DNA from: Limonium bicolor
Lineage: Eukaryota; Streptophyta; Magnoliopsida; Caryophyllales; Plumbaginaceae
DNA: 64,000 nt
Direction of reading: 5' to 3'
Assembly: GCA_023374045.1 (NCBI GenBank)
Contig: CM041778.1
Coordinates: 291,129,533-291,193,532, forward strand
The notes under the pieces are model-generated. The model searched no databases. It was not told the DNA's origin and saw nothing but the letters and a program-made list of their open reading frames with translations. Below are positions 21,814 to 33,531 of the stretch, piece by piece. The position numbers were made by a program, and so were the translations under genes. The stretch's first letter is position 1. Every line of letters begins with the position of its first letter.

Positions 21814-24080
21814 TGTTATAACCCAAAGTTCGTTACAATTTTATTTCGTGTAACATTTTCCTATGTTGGACGATTTCACTCAGGACATAAAAGTCTTTTG
21901 TATTAAATGTGGGGACGAGGAGGTCTTTTTCCCCATCCGCTCTATTTTCTGGTAAGATTAACCTCATATTAATTCTCTTCCTATTAATTTATTTCCTTCC
22001 ATTAATTCCATATCTTCTAATCACGTTCTCACGTCAGTCATTATTCCCCACACTACACAGTTTGAAAACCGCCTCTACGCTCCTTCCCTCTCCTCTCTTT
22101 CCAAAATTCACGTTCTTTCCAATCAGCCATGTTCTGCTAATTGAGGTGACTGCAATCCGGGTTCTGCTGTCTATTCCTTCTTCTTTGTGAAGTCCGGTGC
22201 TGGTTAAGGTAAGATGCCGGATTATCGTTCTTCAATTCTTCAGTTTCTGAGACCTTCCCTTTTCTGATTCATCTTTGGTAATCTGATTAAGGAATCGGAT
22301 ACTATCCGTGCTATTGTCGAATTCTGTTGTGTTCGGTGTCCTCTACGAGTGCGTGGTCAGAATTCAGGTGAGGATTATGTTGCAGTCTTGGATTACAGTT
22401 TTAGTTTCAGGGTTTAAGTTTGCGTTTCTGATTTAGGGTTGCAATTGTGTTCTGGTCAGAGGTTTGGAACTGCTTTTTGGATTGCGTTGCCGGTTTGCTT
22501 TTCGGGATTCTGCGTGGTTGGGCTCTGCTGTTTCTGATTCGAAATTCATTTGTCAATTATCGAGGTAGGTGGCTTATGGATTCAGTCAGTGTGTTCAGCC
22601 TTGGGGAGTTTCAGTTCTGGGATTGAGTGTGTTCTGTCTCTGCTTTGTGTTTGAAAATTCGTCTGTTTAAATTGCTGTTTAATGATGCACAAACCCCCAA
22701 GGTTGTTTTCTGCAAACTGCTTGTGTTTTGGTTGTGTTTAAACCTTTGTTCTGGTGTGAAATTCGTTTCTAGAAACTGCACTTTTTGGTATGTCCGAACG
22801 TCTATCCGAGCATTGATGTTCGGACATACCCTGCTGCACTTCGAATTTCTGAAGTTTTTGCCGTGTCCGAACTTCCGTCCGAGCTTCGATGTTTGGACGG
22901 GGTGCGAGGACGAGTCCGACTTACAAGTCTCGAATGGTGTCCGTACTTGTAAGTCCAGACAGAAGTTCGGACACACCCTTCTGCATTCTCTGATTTTGCT
23001 TCGACTTGTGTCCGAACTTCTGACATTCGGACACATGTTCGGACATTACGCGTACCTGATTTCCGAAAAGCGTCCGAATATCCGTCCGAGCTTTGATGTT
23101 CGGACACCTCTGTCTCTGCTTCTGTTTTAAAGTTCGACCTGTGCCTGAAGTTCTATGTTCGGACACATGTTCGGACATGGTGCTGTTTTGACCATACCTT
23201 GCTCGTTTGGGCTCCGTTTTGACTTCCGTTTACGGGGTTGGATTCCCCTTCTGATCTCCGAGATATCTATGTGCTTTCTGGTGACATTGGTGCACATATT
23301 CTTAATTGTTTTATGCTTCTGTTTTGGGACCTACTTATCTCTGTATCTAAACCTTTGGATGGCTGGTTTAGCTGTCTCGTAGCGCGCTATGTAGGATATC
23401 CTTCTGTTTCACGGGTGATGTTCCCCGTTCTGTTCACAGGTGTTCCACCTGTTCTGTTTACAAGTGAGGTTTCCTCGTTCTGTTTACGAGTGTGGTTTCC
23501 TCGTTCTGTTCACGAGTAGTTGCTCGTTCTGTCTGTATGTTGTGATCAACTAGGGTCCCCTTCTGTTTCTGCTTCTGTTGTTCTGAACTTTGATTAGTCC
23601 TTTTGTGTGTGGACTTTTGTTTCTGATTTCTGTCATGGATTATGGTTTCCTTCTGTTTACTTCTGATTTGATAACATTCTATAAATGTTTTGAGCATGTT
23701 GGTTGATGAAGTTGGTCATCTACTGGGCATAGTTGTTTGCTCATTCCCCTACTCTATCTAACATTGCAGATTGATCAGGGAGGATCACTTTGCTCAGCTT
23801 CTGGAGTTTAGTTTGCTATGTTATCTCGATTCTTTTGAAACATTTGTATTTTGACTTGTAGCTTTTGGGCCTCTGTTGATAGCTTTTGCTTTAGATTTTG
23901 TTTGAGGATTGTATTAACGTTTGGAATCTTCGACAGTCTGTTTATACTTATTGTATAAGTATTTTGTTTTGGGCGTTGTTTTAATAAAATGTGTGCGTTA
24001 GTTAGAGCCTTGCGTTATTTAGTAATAATACGCGGCGTGTAATACCCCTAACTCCTAGGCCAGTGTTTGGGGGTATTACA
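21814..24080 (+). repeat. First LTR of Tekay-2 (stand-alone copy)
   Basis: It runs from TGTTATAACCC to GGGGGTATTACA and matches 29803-32044 along its length with scattered differences. It is followed not by a primer site but by GACTTCCTCAAGG, the same sequence that flanks the right end of the element. Confidence 0.88.
22791..23180 (+). repeat. GTCCGAAC/GTTCGGAC palindrome array in Tekay-2 LTR
   Basis: TGTCCGAAC-like starts occur at about 22791, 22864, 22938, 23009, 23071 and 23140, a spacing of 62-74 bases. Each is followed within 10-35 bases by GTTCGGACA on the opposite arm. The 3' LTR has the same array at about 30780-31170, and the inverted solo LTR at about 32577-32760 (starts 69 and 73 bases apart). 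Confidence 0.8.
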
Positions 24081-24930
24081 GACTTCCTCAAGGAAGCCCA
24101 CTCAAAACAGAAGCAGAAGCTTGAATAAACAAAGGGAGGTGTAGTCAATTGTAAATAGACGGATCAAAATCACAAAACAGAAGGCAAAGCAAAACATCAC
24201 ATCAAACCATGGTCGGACTTTCAGAAATAGATGCACGGAGGTGGGACTCTAGAAACACGCTAACACAACAGAAGGACTCACATAACGTCCTATGGATCCG
24301 AAGATCCCACAACAGAAGCCGTAGAGACAGCTAACAGACCCGTCGGTCACATAATGCCCTAAGGGAGACCCTAAGGAGCGTAATAAGAAGGAATTCATGC
24401 GCAGCATGCTACGGGACAGCCCGACCCGACTATCCAAGGCTCAGAAGCAACCTAACTAGGTCCCAAAACAAAAGTTCACCAAAATAGATCTTAAGCGCAT
24501 GAAAAATGCATATAAACATCATAGGAAGCTTATACACAAGTAGGGGAATCCAACCCTGCAAACGGAGCTCAAAACAGAGCTAAAACGGAAGAGTTATGCC
24601 AAAAACAGAGGCATGTCCGAACTTGCGTCCGACCTTGCAAGTTCGGACAGAAGCCGAGAAGCAGACATCGCAGAAAACACAATGTCCGAACTTCGACGTT
24701 CGGACCGAAGTTCGGAGACTTTGAATTTCAGAAAACAGAAATGCGCCGACGAACTGTCCGAACTTCCATGTTCGGACCATAGTTCGGACAGCGCAAAACA
24801 GACGGATTCCAGAACGAACAGAAGCGTAGAAAATCATCAAAATCCTCACAAACTCACACCAGATCCACAGAATTGTAAATCAGTACCCTCGGGGGTTTAG
24901 CCACTCGATTAACTACGCAAAACCGAAGTG
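24081..24930 (-). repeat. Duplicated flank segment (piece of the solo LTR)
   Basis: This segment matches 32045-32895, the right flank of Tekay-2, almost base for base, including the palindromes. It belongs to the minus-strand solo LTR, not to Tekay-2. It ends at ~24930, where the sequence switches into the Tekay-2 LTR end, with only a few bases (TGA) shared at the junction. Confidence 0.85.
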
Positions 24931-25172
24931 AGACATTTGTATTTTGACTTGTAGCCTTTGGGCCTCTATTGTTAGCTTTCGCTTTTGATTTTGTTTGAGG
25001 ATTGTACTAACGTTTGGAATCTTCGACACTCTGTTTATACTTATTGTATAAGTATTTCGTTTTGGGCCTTGTTTCGATAAAATGTGTGTGTTAGTTAGAG
25101 CCTTGCGTTATTAAGTAATAATACACGGCGCGTAATACCCCTAACTCCTAGGCCAGTGTTTGGGGTGTTACA
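24931..25172 (+). repeat. Truncated 5' LTR end of Tekay-2
   Basis: The last ~240 bases of the LTR (GACATTTGTATTTTGACTTG to GGGGTGTTACA) lie directly before the primer site. The first ~2 kb of this LTR are missing, so this copy has lost its promoter next to gag. Confidence 0.85.
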
Positions 25173-25177
25173 TTTAG

Positions 25178-25189
25178 TGGTATCAGAGC
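25178..25189 (+). other. Primer binding site, tRNA-iMet (Tekay-2)
   Basis: TGGTATCAGAGC lies five bases after the LTR end. It continues into TCTG, so CAGAGCTCTG (25183-25192) is a perfect 10-base palindrome overlapping the primer site. Confidence 0.9.
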
Positions 25190-25285
25190 TCTGGGTTTTA
25201 ATCTGCTGGGATTTTAAGTTAGCCATTCAGTCAGAAACGTCGGAATTAGTGTCTGAGTCTAATTGCCTGCTGTTGGACTTTCAGA

Positions 25286-26300
25286 ATGCCGCCAAGAAGA
25301 GCTTCAGGAAATGTTGCTGATGCTGTTCAGCAGTTTATGACGCAGCTTATGCAGATGATGGCTGCAGGGGGTGGACCAGTTGGAGGAGGACCAGTGGGAG
25401 GACCAGGCCCAACTGGGGCTGATGTTGGAGGAAGGAACGTAAAGGCGCTTCAGGAATTCATGAAGCTGAAGCCTCCGTCCTTCGATGGGGCAGGAGATCC
25501 CCAGGTGGCCAGTCATTGGTTGACTAAGGTAGAGGACTTGCTACGAGTTATGGACTCAGAGGAGGAGCAGAAGGTGGACTTTTCCACCTTCCTGTTCAAG
25601 GCCGAAGCCAAGGAGTGGTGGAGGTCAGTTATGGGGAGGTTCCCACAGCCTTGGACTTGGGACCAGTTCACCGGGGAGTTCAACAAATAGTTCTACCCCG
25701 ATGTGTATAAGGACCAGCGCATTCTGGAGTATAATAGGCTTCGCTAGGGGCGCGATATGAGTGTAGAGGAGTACGTCAGGAAGTTCATCAGTCAGTCCAA
25801 GTTCACGCTTGAGCCAGATGAGCATAGGAAGGCTAGGAAGTTCGAGAGTGGCCTGAGACCAGATATTCGTTCTGCTGTGATGCCTCTACGTCACAAGACC
25901 TTCATGGACGTTGCTGATGTCGCCCTGCTAGTAGAGGCTGATCTGAAGGCTCGCCAGTCTGGGAAGGACCAGAAGAGGAAGCAGAGGTCCGACGACACTG
26001 ATAGGAGAGATCAGTCTGCTTCTCAGAAGAAGAGTCTACTGGACACCACCCTGGAGACCGTTCGAGAGACAGAGGAAGATCATCCTCGTCGTCATTCGCC
26101 CCGAAGTGCCAGGCCTGTGGCAAGTTTCACAGAGGGCGAGACTGCTATAAGAAGTCAGGAGCATGCTTCAAGTCGGCTCCTTGGATCACAGGATTGGTGA
26201 TTACCCTCAGGCTGAGAGGGGCAGAGGCAGCTCAGGAGGTGGGACTGGAGGATCTGCCTCAGAGTCCAGGGATCGAGACCGGGCCAAGCAGAAGAAGCCC
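25286..26300 (+). pseudogene. gag: Gag of Tekay-2, with stops and frame changes
   Basis: The ATG at 25286 opens a Gag with a glycine-rich N-terminus and the conserved block FLFKAEAKEWWRSV. TAG codons at 25688-25690 and 25743-25745 interrupt the frame. The next open part, from 25757, carries VEEYVRKFISQSKFTLEPDE and DVALLVEADLKARQ. The zinc knuckle (CQACGKFHRG..C then CFKCGSLDHRIGDYP) is in other frames, so small indels lie between ~26040 and 26330. Gag would form the particle shell; this copy cannot encode it intact. Confidence 0.85.
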
Positions 26301-26323
26301 AGGGCCAGGGCAGAGTCTATGCG

Positions 26324-27508
26324 ATGGCTGGAGGTCGAGACCGATCCACTGACAGAGTGGTCACAGGTATTCTCCAGCTGTCATCTCACTCTGTTTTCTG
26401 TCTGTTTGATTCTGGAGCCACTCACTTGTTTATATCTGCTGAGTTAGTGAGTGAGCTCGACCTGCCTGTTGTGCCCTTGAGTGTGGAATTATGTGTACAT
26501 TGTCCTTTGGCTAAGAATTCGTTTGCGTTTTTGAATTTTGTGTGTAAGGATAGTCCTGTGCTAGTAATGAATAGGGTTCTGAGTGCTGACCTCATCCCGA
26601 TGGAGATGACTACCTTTGATGTGATTTTGGGCATGGATTGGCTTGTTGCACACTATGCCCATATTGATTGTGCTGCGTCTAGAGTCACGTTCGAGGAGTC
26701 GGGCCAGCCCCGATTGACTGTAGCAGGGAATGGACTCCCGTGCTCGCGGCCAGTTATTTCAGCCATGCAGGCGTTCCGCCTTTTGAGGAAAGGATGCCAG
26801 GGATATCTGTGCTACATCCTTAAGGTTCGCAAGGAAGCGAAGCTGAAGGACATACCAGTGGTCAGAGACATCCCAGATGTGTTCCAGGATGACGTACCTG
26901 GGCTTCCCCCTGTTAGAGAGGTGGAGTTCTCGATCGAGCTTGCACCTGAGACTCAGCCGATTTCTAAGGCCCCGTACTGGATGGCGCCTGCCGAGCTTAA
27001 TGAGATGAAGATCCAGTTGCAGGAGTTGTTGGATAAGGGCTTCATTCGCCCTAGTGTGTCGCCTTGGGGTACGCCTGTTCTGTTTGTTAAGAAGAAGGAT
27101 GGTAGTATGCGTTTGTGCATTGACTATAGGGAGCTCAATAAGGTTATCATTAAGAATAGATATCCTCTCCCGCGCATTGATGACTTGTTCGACCAGTTAG
27201 CAGGAGCTAAGGTTTTTTCGAAGATCGATCTGAGGTCCGGTTATCACCAGCTGAGGATTAAGGCAGATGACGTGCCTAAGTCCGCCTTCAGGACTCGTTA
27301 TGGACACTACGAGTTCCTAGTGATGTCATTCGGTCTGACGAATGCGCCTTCTGTGTTTATGGATATGATGAACAGAGTCTTCAAGCCGATTTTGGACCAG
27401 TTCGTGGTGGTGTTTATTGATGATATCTTGGTGTACTCCAAGAGTGCTGAGGAGCACGAGGATCATTTGAGGACCATTCTCCAGACTCTGAGGGAGAAGA
27501 AGCTGTAA
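26324..27508 (+). pseudogene. pol: Protease and reverse transcriptase of Tekay-2
   Basis: A frame of ~394 residues without a convincing ATG of its own, part of the polyprotein. Protease: [11 protein letters not shown] (residues ~28-38) and VILGMDWL (~103-110). Reverse transcriptase: [34 protein letters not shown] and the active site [12 protein letters not shown]. The frame stops at TAA 27506-27508, where relatives read through the RT thumb. Across 26324-29752 the pol frame is otherwise continuous with no frameshift; it is broken only by in-frame stops. Confidence 0.9.
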
Positions 27509-28190
27509 GCGAAGCTGAAGAAGTGCAAATTCTTGTTGGACCAGGTGGTATTCTTGGGATATGTGGTCTCCAAGGATGGTATCTCCGTGGACCCGGAGAA
27601 GATTAGAGCTATTACAGAGTGGGCCATGCCCACTAATGTTGGAGAGATCCGTAGCTTCCTTGGACTAGCGGGCTACTATTGTAAGTTTGTGGAGGGCTTC
27701 TCCAAGTTGGTGATTCCGTTGACTCGTCTATTGCAGAAGGATGTGAAGTTCGAGTGGAGTGAGGCCTGTGAGCTGTGTTTCTAGGAGTTGAAGAAGAGGT
27801 TGACGTCTGCACCGATATAGACTCTTCCAGAGGGGACAGAGGGTCTAGAGGTGTTTAGTGATGCATCCCATAAGGGACTTGGGTGTGTTCTGATGCAGCA
27901 AGGGAAGGTAGTAGCGTATGACTCCCGTCAGCTTAAGCCATATGAGAAGAACTACCCGACTCACGACCTGTAGTTAGCTGTTGTGGTGTTTGCATTGAAG
28001 ATTTGGAGGCATTACCTCTACGGAGCTGCGTGCAAAGTCTACACGGATCATAAGAGCCTCAAGTACCTGTTCACTTATAAGGAGTTGAACTTTAGGCAAA
28101 GGAGGTGGCTGGAGTTTCTACACGATTATGATTTGGAGATCCTCTACCATCCTGGTAGAGCGAATGTGGTTGCTGATGCGCTCAGTAGGA
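27509..28190 (+). pseudogene. pol: RT connection and RNase H of Tekay-2
   Basis: In the same frame as the [20 protein letters not shown], then RNase H blocks [34 protein letters not shown] and [20 protein letters not shown], ending VVADALSRR near 28190. In-frame TAG codons at 27782, 27818 and 27971 interrupt it. RNase H would remove the RNA strand after reverse transcription. Confidence 0.88.
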
Positions 28191-29752
28191 GGGGTCCGCC
28201 TGGAGCCGTTTGTGCTTTGTCTGGTGTGCAGAGGTCTGCTCTCGAGTTGCAGCGTTTAGGTATCTGGGTCGTCCGTCCAGAGAGGTCTGGGATGTTAGCA
28301 GCATTGCAGATTCAGCCTACCTTGATTGACCGGATCAAGGCCAGTCAGGAGCTCGACGCTGGGTTGGGCAAGATCAGAGATGGGATTGCTGCTGGTCAGG
28401 AGTCGGAGTTCCGGGTTTCAGAGGATGGCTGCCTGAGGTTCAAATGCCGTGTCTGTGTGCCTGCAGATGACGCTTTGAGGCAAGAGATTATGCAGGAGGC
28501 TCATAGAGCCCCGTACTCGGTACACCCAGGAGGTGTAAAGATGTACCGGGACCTACGTGAGACATTTTGGAGGAGCAACATGAAGAGAGACATTTCTGAT
28601 TTTGTATCCAGATGTCGGACCTGTCAGCAGGTCAAGGCCGAGCATCAGAGACCCGCTGGTTTGCTTCAACCCCTTCCAGTCCCGGAGTGGAAGTGGGAGA
28701 GTGTCGGCATGGACTTCGTCATGGGGCTGCCTAAGACCCCGAGGGGATTTGACGCAGTGTGGGTGATAGTGGATAGACTTACAAAGAGTGCCCACTTCTT
28801 GCCGGTCAGGAAGACCTTCAGTTTGCATCGCCTGGCGCAGTTGTATGTGGAGGAGATTGTGCGTTTGCATGGGGTTCCAGCTTCGATTGTGTCTGACAGA
28901 GACCCGAGGTTCGTGTCCAGATTCTGGCAGAGTTTGCATCAGGCTATGGGGATGAAGTTGTTGTTCAGCTCGGCTTATCATCCTCAGTTAGATGGGCAGA
29001 CAGAGAGGACAAATCAGGTCCTGTAGGACATGCTTAGAGCGTGTGTGCTCGACTTTGGAGGCAGTTGGGATCAGCACGTGGCATTGATCGAGTTTGCTTA
29101 TAATAACAATTTTCAGTCCAGCATCGGGATGGCCCCGTTCGAGGCCTTGTATGGCAAAAGATGCAGATCACCCATCTGTTGGGATGATCTGAAGGAGAGA
29201 GCAGTTGTCGGTCCGGACTTGGTTGAAGATGTTGTGGGTAAGATTCAGTCTATCAGAGAGCGTCTACTTGTGGATCATAGTCGTTAGAAGAGCTACGCAG
29301 ATCAGAGGCACAGACCGCTTGAGTTTGAGGTGGGCGATCATGTGTATTTGAAGGTTTCCCCAGTTCGAGGAGTTGTTCGGTTTGGGAAGAGAGGCAAGCT
29401 TAGCCCTCGTTTTGTGGGTCCTTTTGAGATCCTGGAGAGGATCAGACCGGTTGCTTACCGTTTGGCCTTGCCTCCGTCATTAGCAGCAGTGCACAGTGTG
29501 TTTCATGTTTCCATGCTGAGGAAATATGTTCCAGATCAGTTGCATGTGATTGACTTCGGTCCGCTTCAGTTGAGAGATGCCTTCACGTTTGAAGCAGCTC
29601 CTTCAAGGATCTTAGCCTGAGATGTTCGCAAGCTTAGGAGTAAGACCATGCCCTTGGTGAAGGTGTAGTGGTCGGGTTAGTCAGAGGAAGAGGTGACCTG
29701 GGAGGTCGAAAGCGAAGTGCGTTATAAGTTTCCCGTCCTCTTCGAGCAGTAG
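28191..29752 (+). pseudogene. pol: Integrase and chromodomain of Tekay-2
   Basis: The frame shows the H-H-C-C zinc domain ([11 protein letters not shown]...[11 protein letters not shown]), the DDE core with Asp in GMDFVMGLP, Asp in VSDRDPRF and Glu in DGQTERTNQ, and the GPF/Y tail ([21 protein letters not shown]). A chromodomain-like end follows (DVRKLRSK, EEVTWEVESEV), closing at TAG 29750-29752. Five premature in-frame stops are present (29024, 29285, 29618, 29666, 29678), with no frameshift. Confidence 0.88.
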
Positions 29753-29802
29753 GTACGTTTAATTTCGAGGACGAAATTGTTTTGGACGATTTTATTTTGT
29801 GA

Positions 29803-32044
29803 TGTTATAACCCAAAGTTCGTTACAATTTTATTTCATGTAACGTTTTTTTATGTTGGACGATTTCACTCAGGACATGGAAGTCCTTTGGATTAAATGTG
29901 GTGACGAGGAGGTCTTTTTCCCCATCTGCTCTATTTTCTGGTAAGATTAACCACATATTAATTGTTTTCCTTTTAATTTATTTCCTTCCATTAATTCCCT
30001 ATCTTCTAATCACGTTCTCACGTCAGTCATTATTCCCCTCACTACTCAGTTTGAAAACCGCCTCTACGCTCCTTCCCTCTTCTCTCTTTCCAAAATTCAC
30101 GTTCTTTCCAATCAGCCAAGTTCTTCTAATTGAGGCGACTGTAATCCGGGTTCTGCTGTCTATTCCTTCTTCTTTGCGAAGTCCGGTGCTGGTTAAGGTA
30201 AGATGCCGGATTATCGTTCTTCAATTCTTCAGTTTCTGAGACCTTCCCTTTTCTGATTCATCTTCGGTAATCTGCTTAAGGAATCGGATATTGTCCGTGC
30301 TGTTGTCGAATTCTGCTGTGTTCGGTGTCCTCTGCGAGTGCGTGGTCAGAATTCAAGTGAGGATTGTGTTGCAGTCTTGGATTGCAGTTTCAGTTTCAGG
30401 GTTTAAGTTTGCGTTTCTGATTTGGCGTTCCAATTGTCTTCTGGTCAGAGGTTTGGAACTGTATTTTTGGATTTCATTGCCAGTTTGATTTTCGGGATTC
30501 TGCGTGGTTTGGCTCTGCTGTTTCTGATTCAGGATTCGTCTGTCAATTATCGAGGTAGGTGGCTTATGGATTCAGTCAGTGTGTTCAGCGTTGGGGAGTT
30601 TCAGTTCTGGGATTGAGTGTGTTCTGTCTCTACTTTGTGTTTGCGAATTCGTCTGTTTAAATTGTTGTTTAATGATGCACAAACCCCCAAGATTGTTTTC
30701 TACAAACTGCTTGTGTTTTGGTTGTGTTTAAACCTCTGTTCTGGTGTGAAATTCGTTTCTAGAAACTGCACTTTTTGGTATGTCCGAACGTCTGTCCGAG
30801 CTTTGACATTCGGACAAGCCCTGTTGCGCTTCGAATTTCTGAAGTTTTTGCCGTGTCCAAACTTCCGTCCGAGCTTCGATGTTCGGACGGGGTACGCGGA
30901 CGAGTCCGACTTACAAGTCTCGAATGGTGTCCGAACTTATAAGTCCGGACAGAAGTTCGAACACACCCTTCTACATTCTCTGATTTTGCTTCGACTGGTG
31001 TCCGAACTTCTGACATTCGGACACATGTTCGGACATTACGCGTACCTGATTTCTGAACAGCGTCCGAACATCCATCCGAGCTTTGATGTTCGGACACCTC
31101 TGTCTCTGCCTCTGTTTTAAAGTTCGACCTGTGTCCGAACATCTATGTTCGGACACATGTTCAGACATGGTGCTGTTTTGACCATAACTTGCTCGTTTGG
31201 GCTCCGTTTTGACTTCCGTGTGCGGGGTTGGATTCCCCTTCTGATTTCCAAGCTATCTATGTGCTTTTTAGTGCCATTGGTGCACATATGCTTAATTGCT
31301 TTAAGATTCTATTTTAGGACCTAGTTATCTCTGTATCTGAACCTTTGGATGGCTGGTTTAGCTGTCTCGTAGCGCGCTATGTAGGATATCCTTCTGTTTC
31401 ACGGGTGATGTTCCCCGTTCTATTCACAGGTGTTCCACCTGTTCTGTTTACGAGTGAGGTTTCCTCGTTTTGTTCACGAGTTGTTGCTCGTTCTGTCTGT
31501 ATGCTGTGATCAACTAGGGTCCCCTTCTGTTTCTGCTTCTGTTGTTCTGAACTTTGATTAGTCCTTTTGTGTGTGGACTTTTGTTTCTGATTTCTGTCAT
31601 GGATTATGGTTTCCTTCTGTTTACTTCTGATTTGATAACATTCTATAAATGTTTTGAGCATGTTGGTTGATGAAGTTGGTCATCTACTGGGCATAGTTGT
31701 TTGCTCATTCCCCTACTCTATCTAACATTGCAGATTGATCAGGGAGGATCACTTTGCTCAGCTTCTGGAGTTTAGTTTGCTATGTTATCTCGATTCTTTT
31801 GAAACATTTGTATTTTCACTTGTAGCTTTTGGGCCTCTGTTGATAGCTTTTGCTTTTGATTTTGTTTGAGGATTGTACTAACGTTTGGAATCTTCGACAC
31901 TCCGTTTATACTTATTGTATAAGTATTTCGTTTTGGGCCTTGTTTCGATAAAATGTGTGCGTTAGTTAGAGCCTTGCATTATTTAGTAATAATACGCGGC
32001 GTGTAATACCCCTAACTCCTAGGCCAGTGTTTAGGGGTGTTACA
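29803..32044 (+). repeat. 3' LTR of Tekay-2
   Basis: 2242 bases from TGTTATAACCC to GGGGTGTTACA. The polypurine tract before it is poor: the expected run of G is not visible in 29760-29802. It carries the palindrome array at about 30780-31170. Confidence 0.88.
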
Positions 32045-33531
32045 GACTTCCTCAAGGAAGCCCACTCAAAACAGAAGCAGAAGCTTGAATAAACAGAGGG
32101 AGGCGTAGTCAATTGTAAACAGACGGATCAAAATCACGAAACAGAAGGCAAAGCAAAACATCACATCAAACCATGGTCGGACTTTCAGAAACAGATGCAG
32201 AGAGGTGGGACTCTAGAAACACGCTAACACAACAGAAGGACTCACATAACGTCCTATGGATCCGAAGATCCCACAACAGAAGTCGTAGAGACAGCTAACT
32301 GACCCGTCGGTCACATAATGCCCTAAGGGAGACCCTAAGGAGCGTAATAAGAAGGAATTCATGCGCAGCATGCTACGGGACAGCCCGACCCGACTATCCA
32401 AGGCTCAGAAGCAACCTAACTAGGTCCCAAAACAAAAGTTCACCAAAATAGATCTTAAGCGCATGAAAAATGCATATAAACATCATAGGAAGCTTATACA
32501 CAAGTAGGGGAATCCAACCCTGCAAACGGAGCTCAAAACAGAGCTAAAACGGAAGAGTTATGCCAAAAACTGAGGCATATCCGAACTTACGTCCGACCTT
32601 GCAAGTTCGGACAGAAGCCAAGAAGCAGACGTCGCAGAAAACACAATGTTCGAACTTCGATGTTCGGACCGAAGTTCGGACACTTCGAATTTCAGAAAAC
32701 AGAAACGCGCCAACGAACTGTCCGAACTTCCATGTTCGGACCATAGTTCGGACAGCGCAAAACAGACGGATTCCAAAACGAACAAAAGCGTAGAAAATCA
32801 TCAAAATCCTCACAAACTCACACCAAATGCACAGAATTGTAAATCAGTACCCTCGGGGGTTTAGCCACTCGATTAACTACGCAAAACCGAAGTGAAATCA
32901 CATAATCACAACACAAGTCCAACATAGAAAAGCTAGAATAAAATAGTCCGCGAGGGTGAGTAAACTACCCCGATTCCATCCCCCAATTACATCAATTCGC
33001 AGAGCAGCTCCTGTCCGACGTTGTCAACAATCAGACGACCGAAATGCAGCAGAGGAGACGCCCAAAGCACCACTGATTTGTAGATGAAAAGCCCCCAAAA
33101 TCAGAATGCAAAATCAGAAAACTGTTTCTCCAAACAGCAAAGAGACTATCGAATTATTCACCAACGTATCTACCTGATTTGCAGAAGAAAACACTCTAAA
33201 CAGTAGCAGCAGAAAACGCCCAAACTCAGCAGAGATCCACACAAAAATCAGAAGAACACCAATGGAGAAGAAGAGGAAGAAAGCGCTCAAAACTGTCAAG
33301 AGAAAGAATGAGCGGGTTGCAAACTGATCGGGAATTGTAAATGGAAATAAATGACTTATCCTTCCTTAATAAAGCTTTACCAAAATAAAAGAGAGGGAAA
33401 CGACCTCCTTGCCCCCGTCTTTTAATTTAATGACTCCGACGTCCCATCATCTAAACAAGGCACCACATAACATAAGCAATAACATAAACTGGAATGTTAT
33501 AAAATCTGAAAATGAAATGCGGAGTATTACA

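Larger units (their letters stand above)
21814..32044 (+). mobile_element. Rearranged Tekay-like chromovirus Tekay-2, TSD GACTT
   Basis: The element is flanked by GACTT at 21809-21813 and 32045-32049. The order is unusual: a complete 2267-base LTR (21814-24080); a copy of ~850 bases of right flanking DNA (24081-24930); the last ~240 bases of the LTR (24931-25172); the primer site and gag-pol (25178-29752); and the 3' LTR (29803-32044). Domain order PR-RT-RNaseH-IN-chromodomain and the tRNA-iMet primer site make it a chromovirus, probably Tekay/Del. Confidence 0.85.
21477..33531 (-). mobile_element. Solo LTR of a chromovirus (minus), split by Tekay-2, TSD ACTGT
   Basis: ACTGT is found at 21472-21476 and 33532-33536. 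Read on the minus strand, the element starts TGTAATACTCCGC at 33531. It continues through 32050, resumes at 21813 and ends GGGGTCGTTACA at 21477, a total of ~1.82 kb. Its end region (CCTAGGCCAGT...GTTACA) and palindromes are clearly related to the Tekay-2 LTR in opposite orientation. No internal domain of its own remains, so it is a solo LTR. The intervening 21814-32044 is a later insertion. Confidence 0.8.

Noticed and set aside
22611..23178. Open frames of 141 and 167 residues in the Tekay-2 LTR, with counterparts at 30617-31142
   Set aside because: They cover the palindrome array on both strands, differ between the two LTRs, and match no domain.
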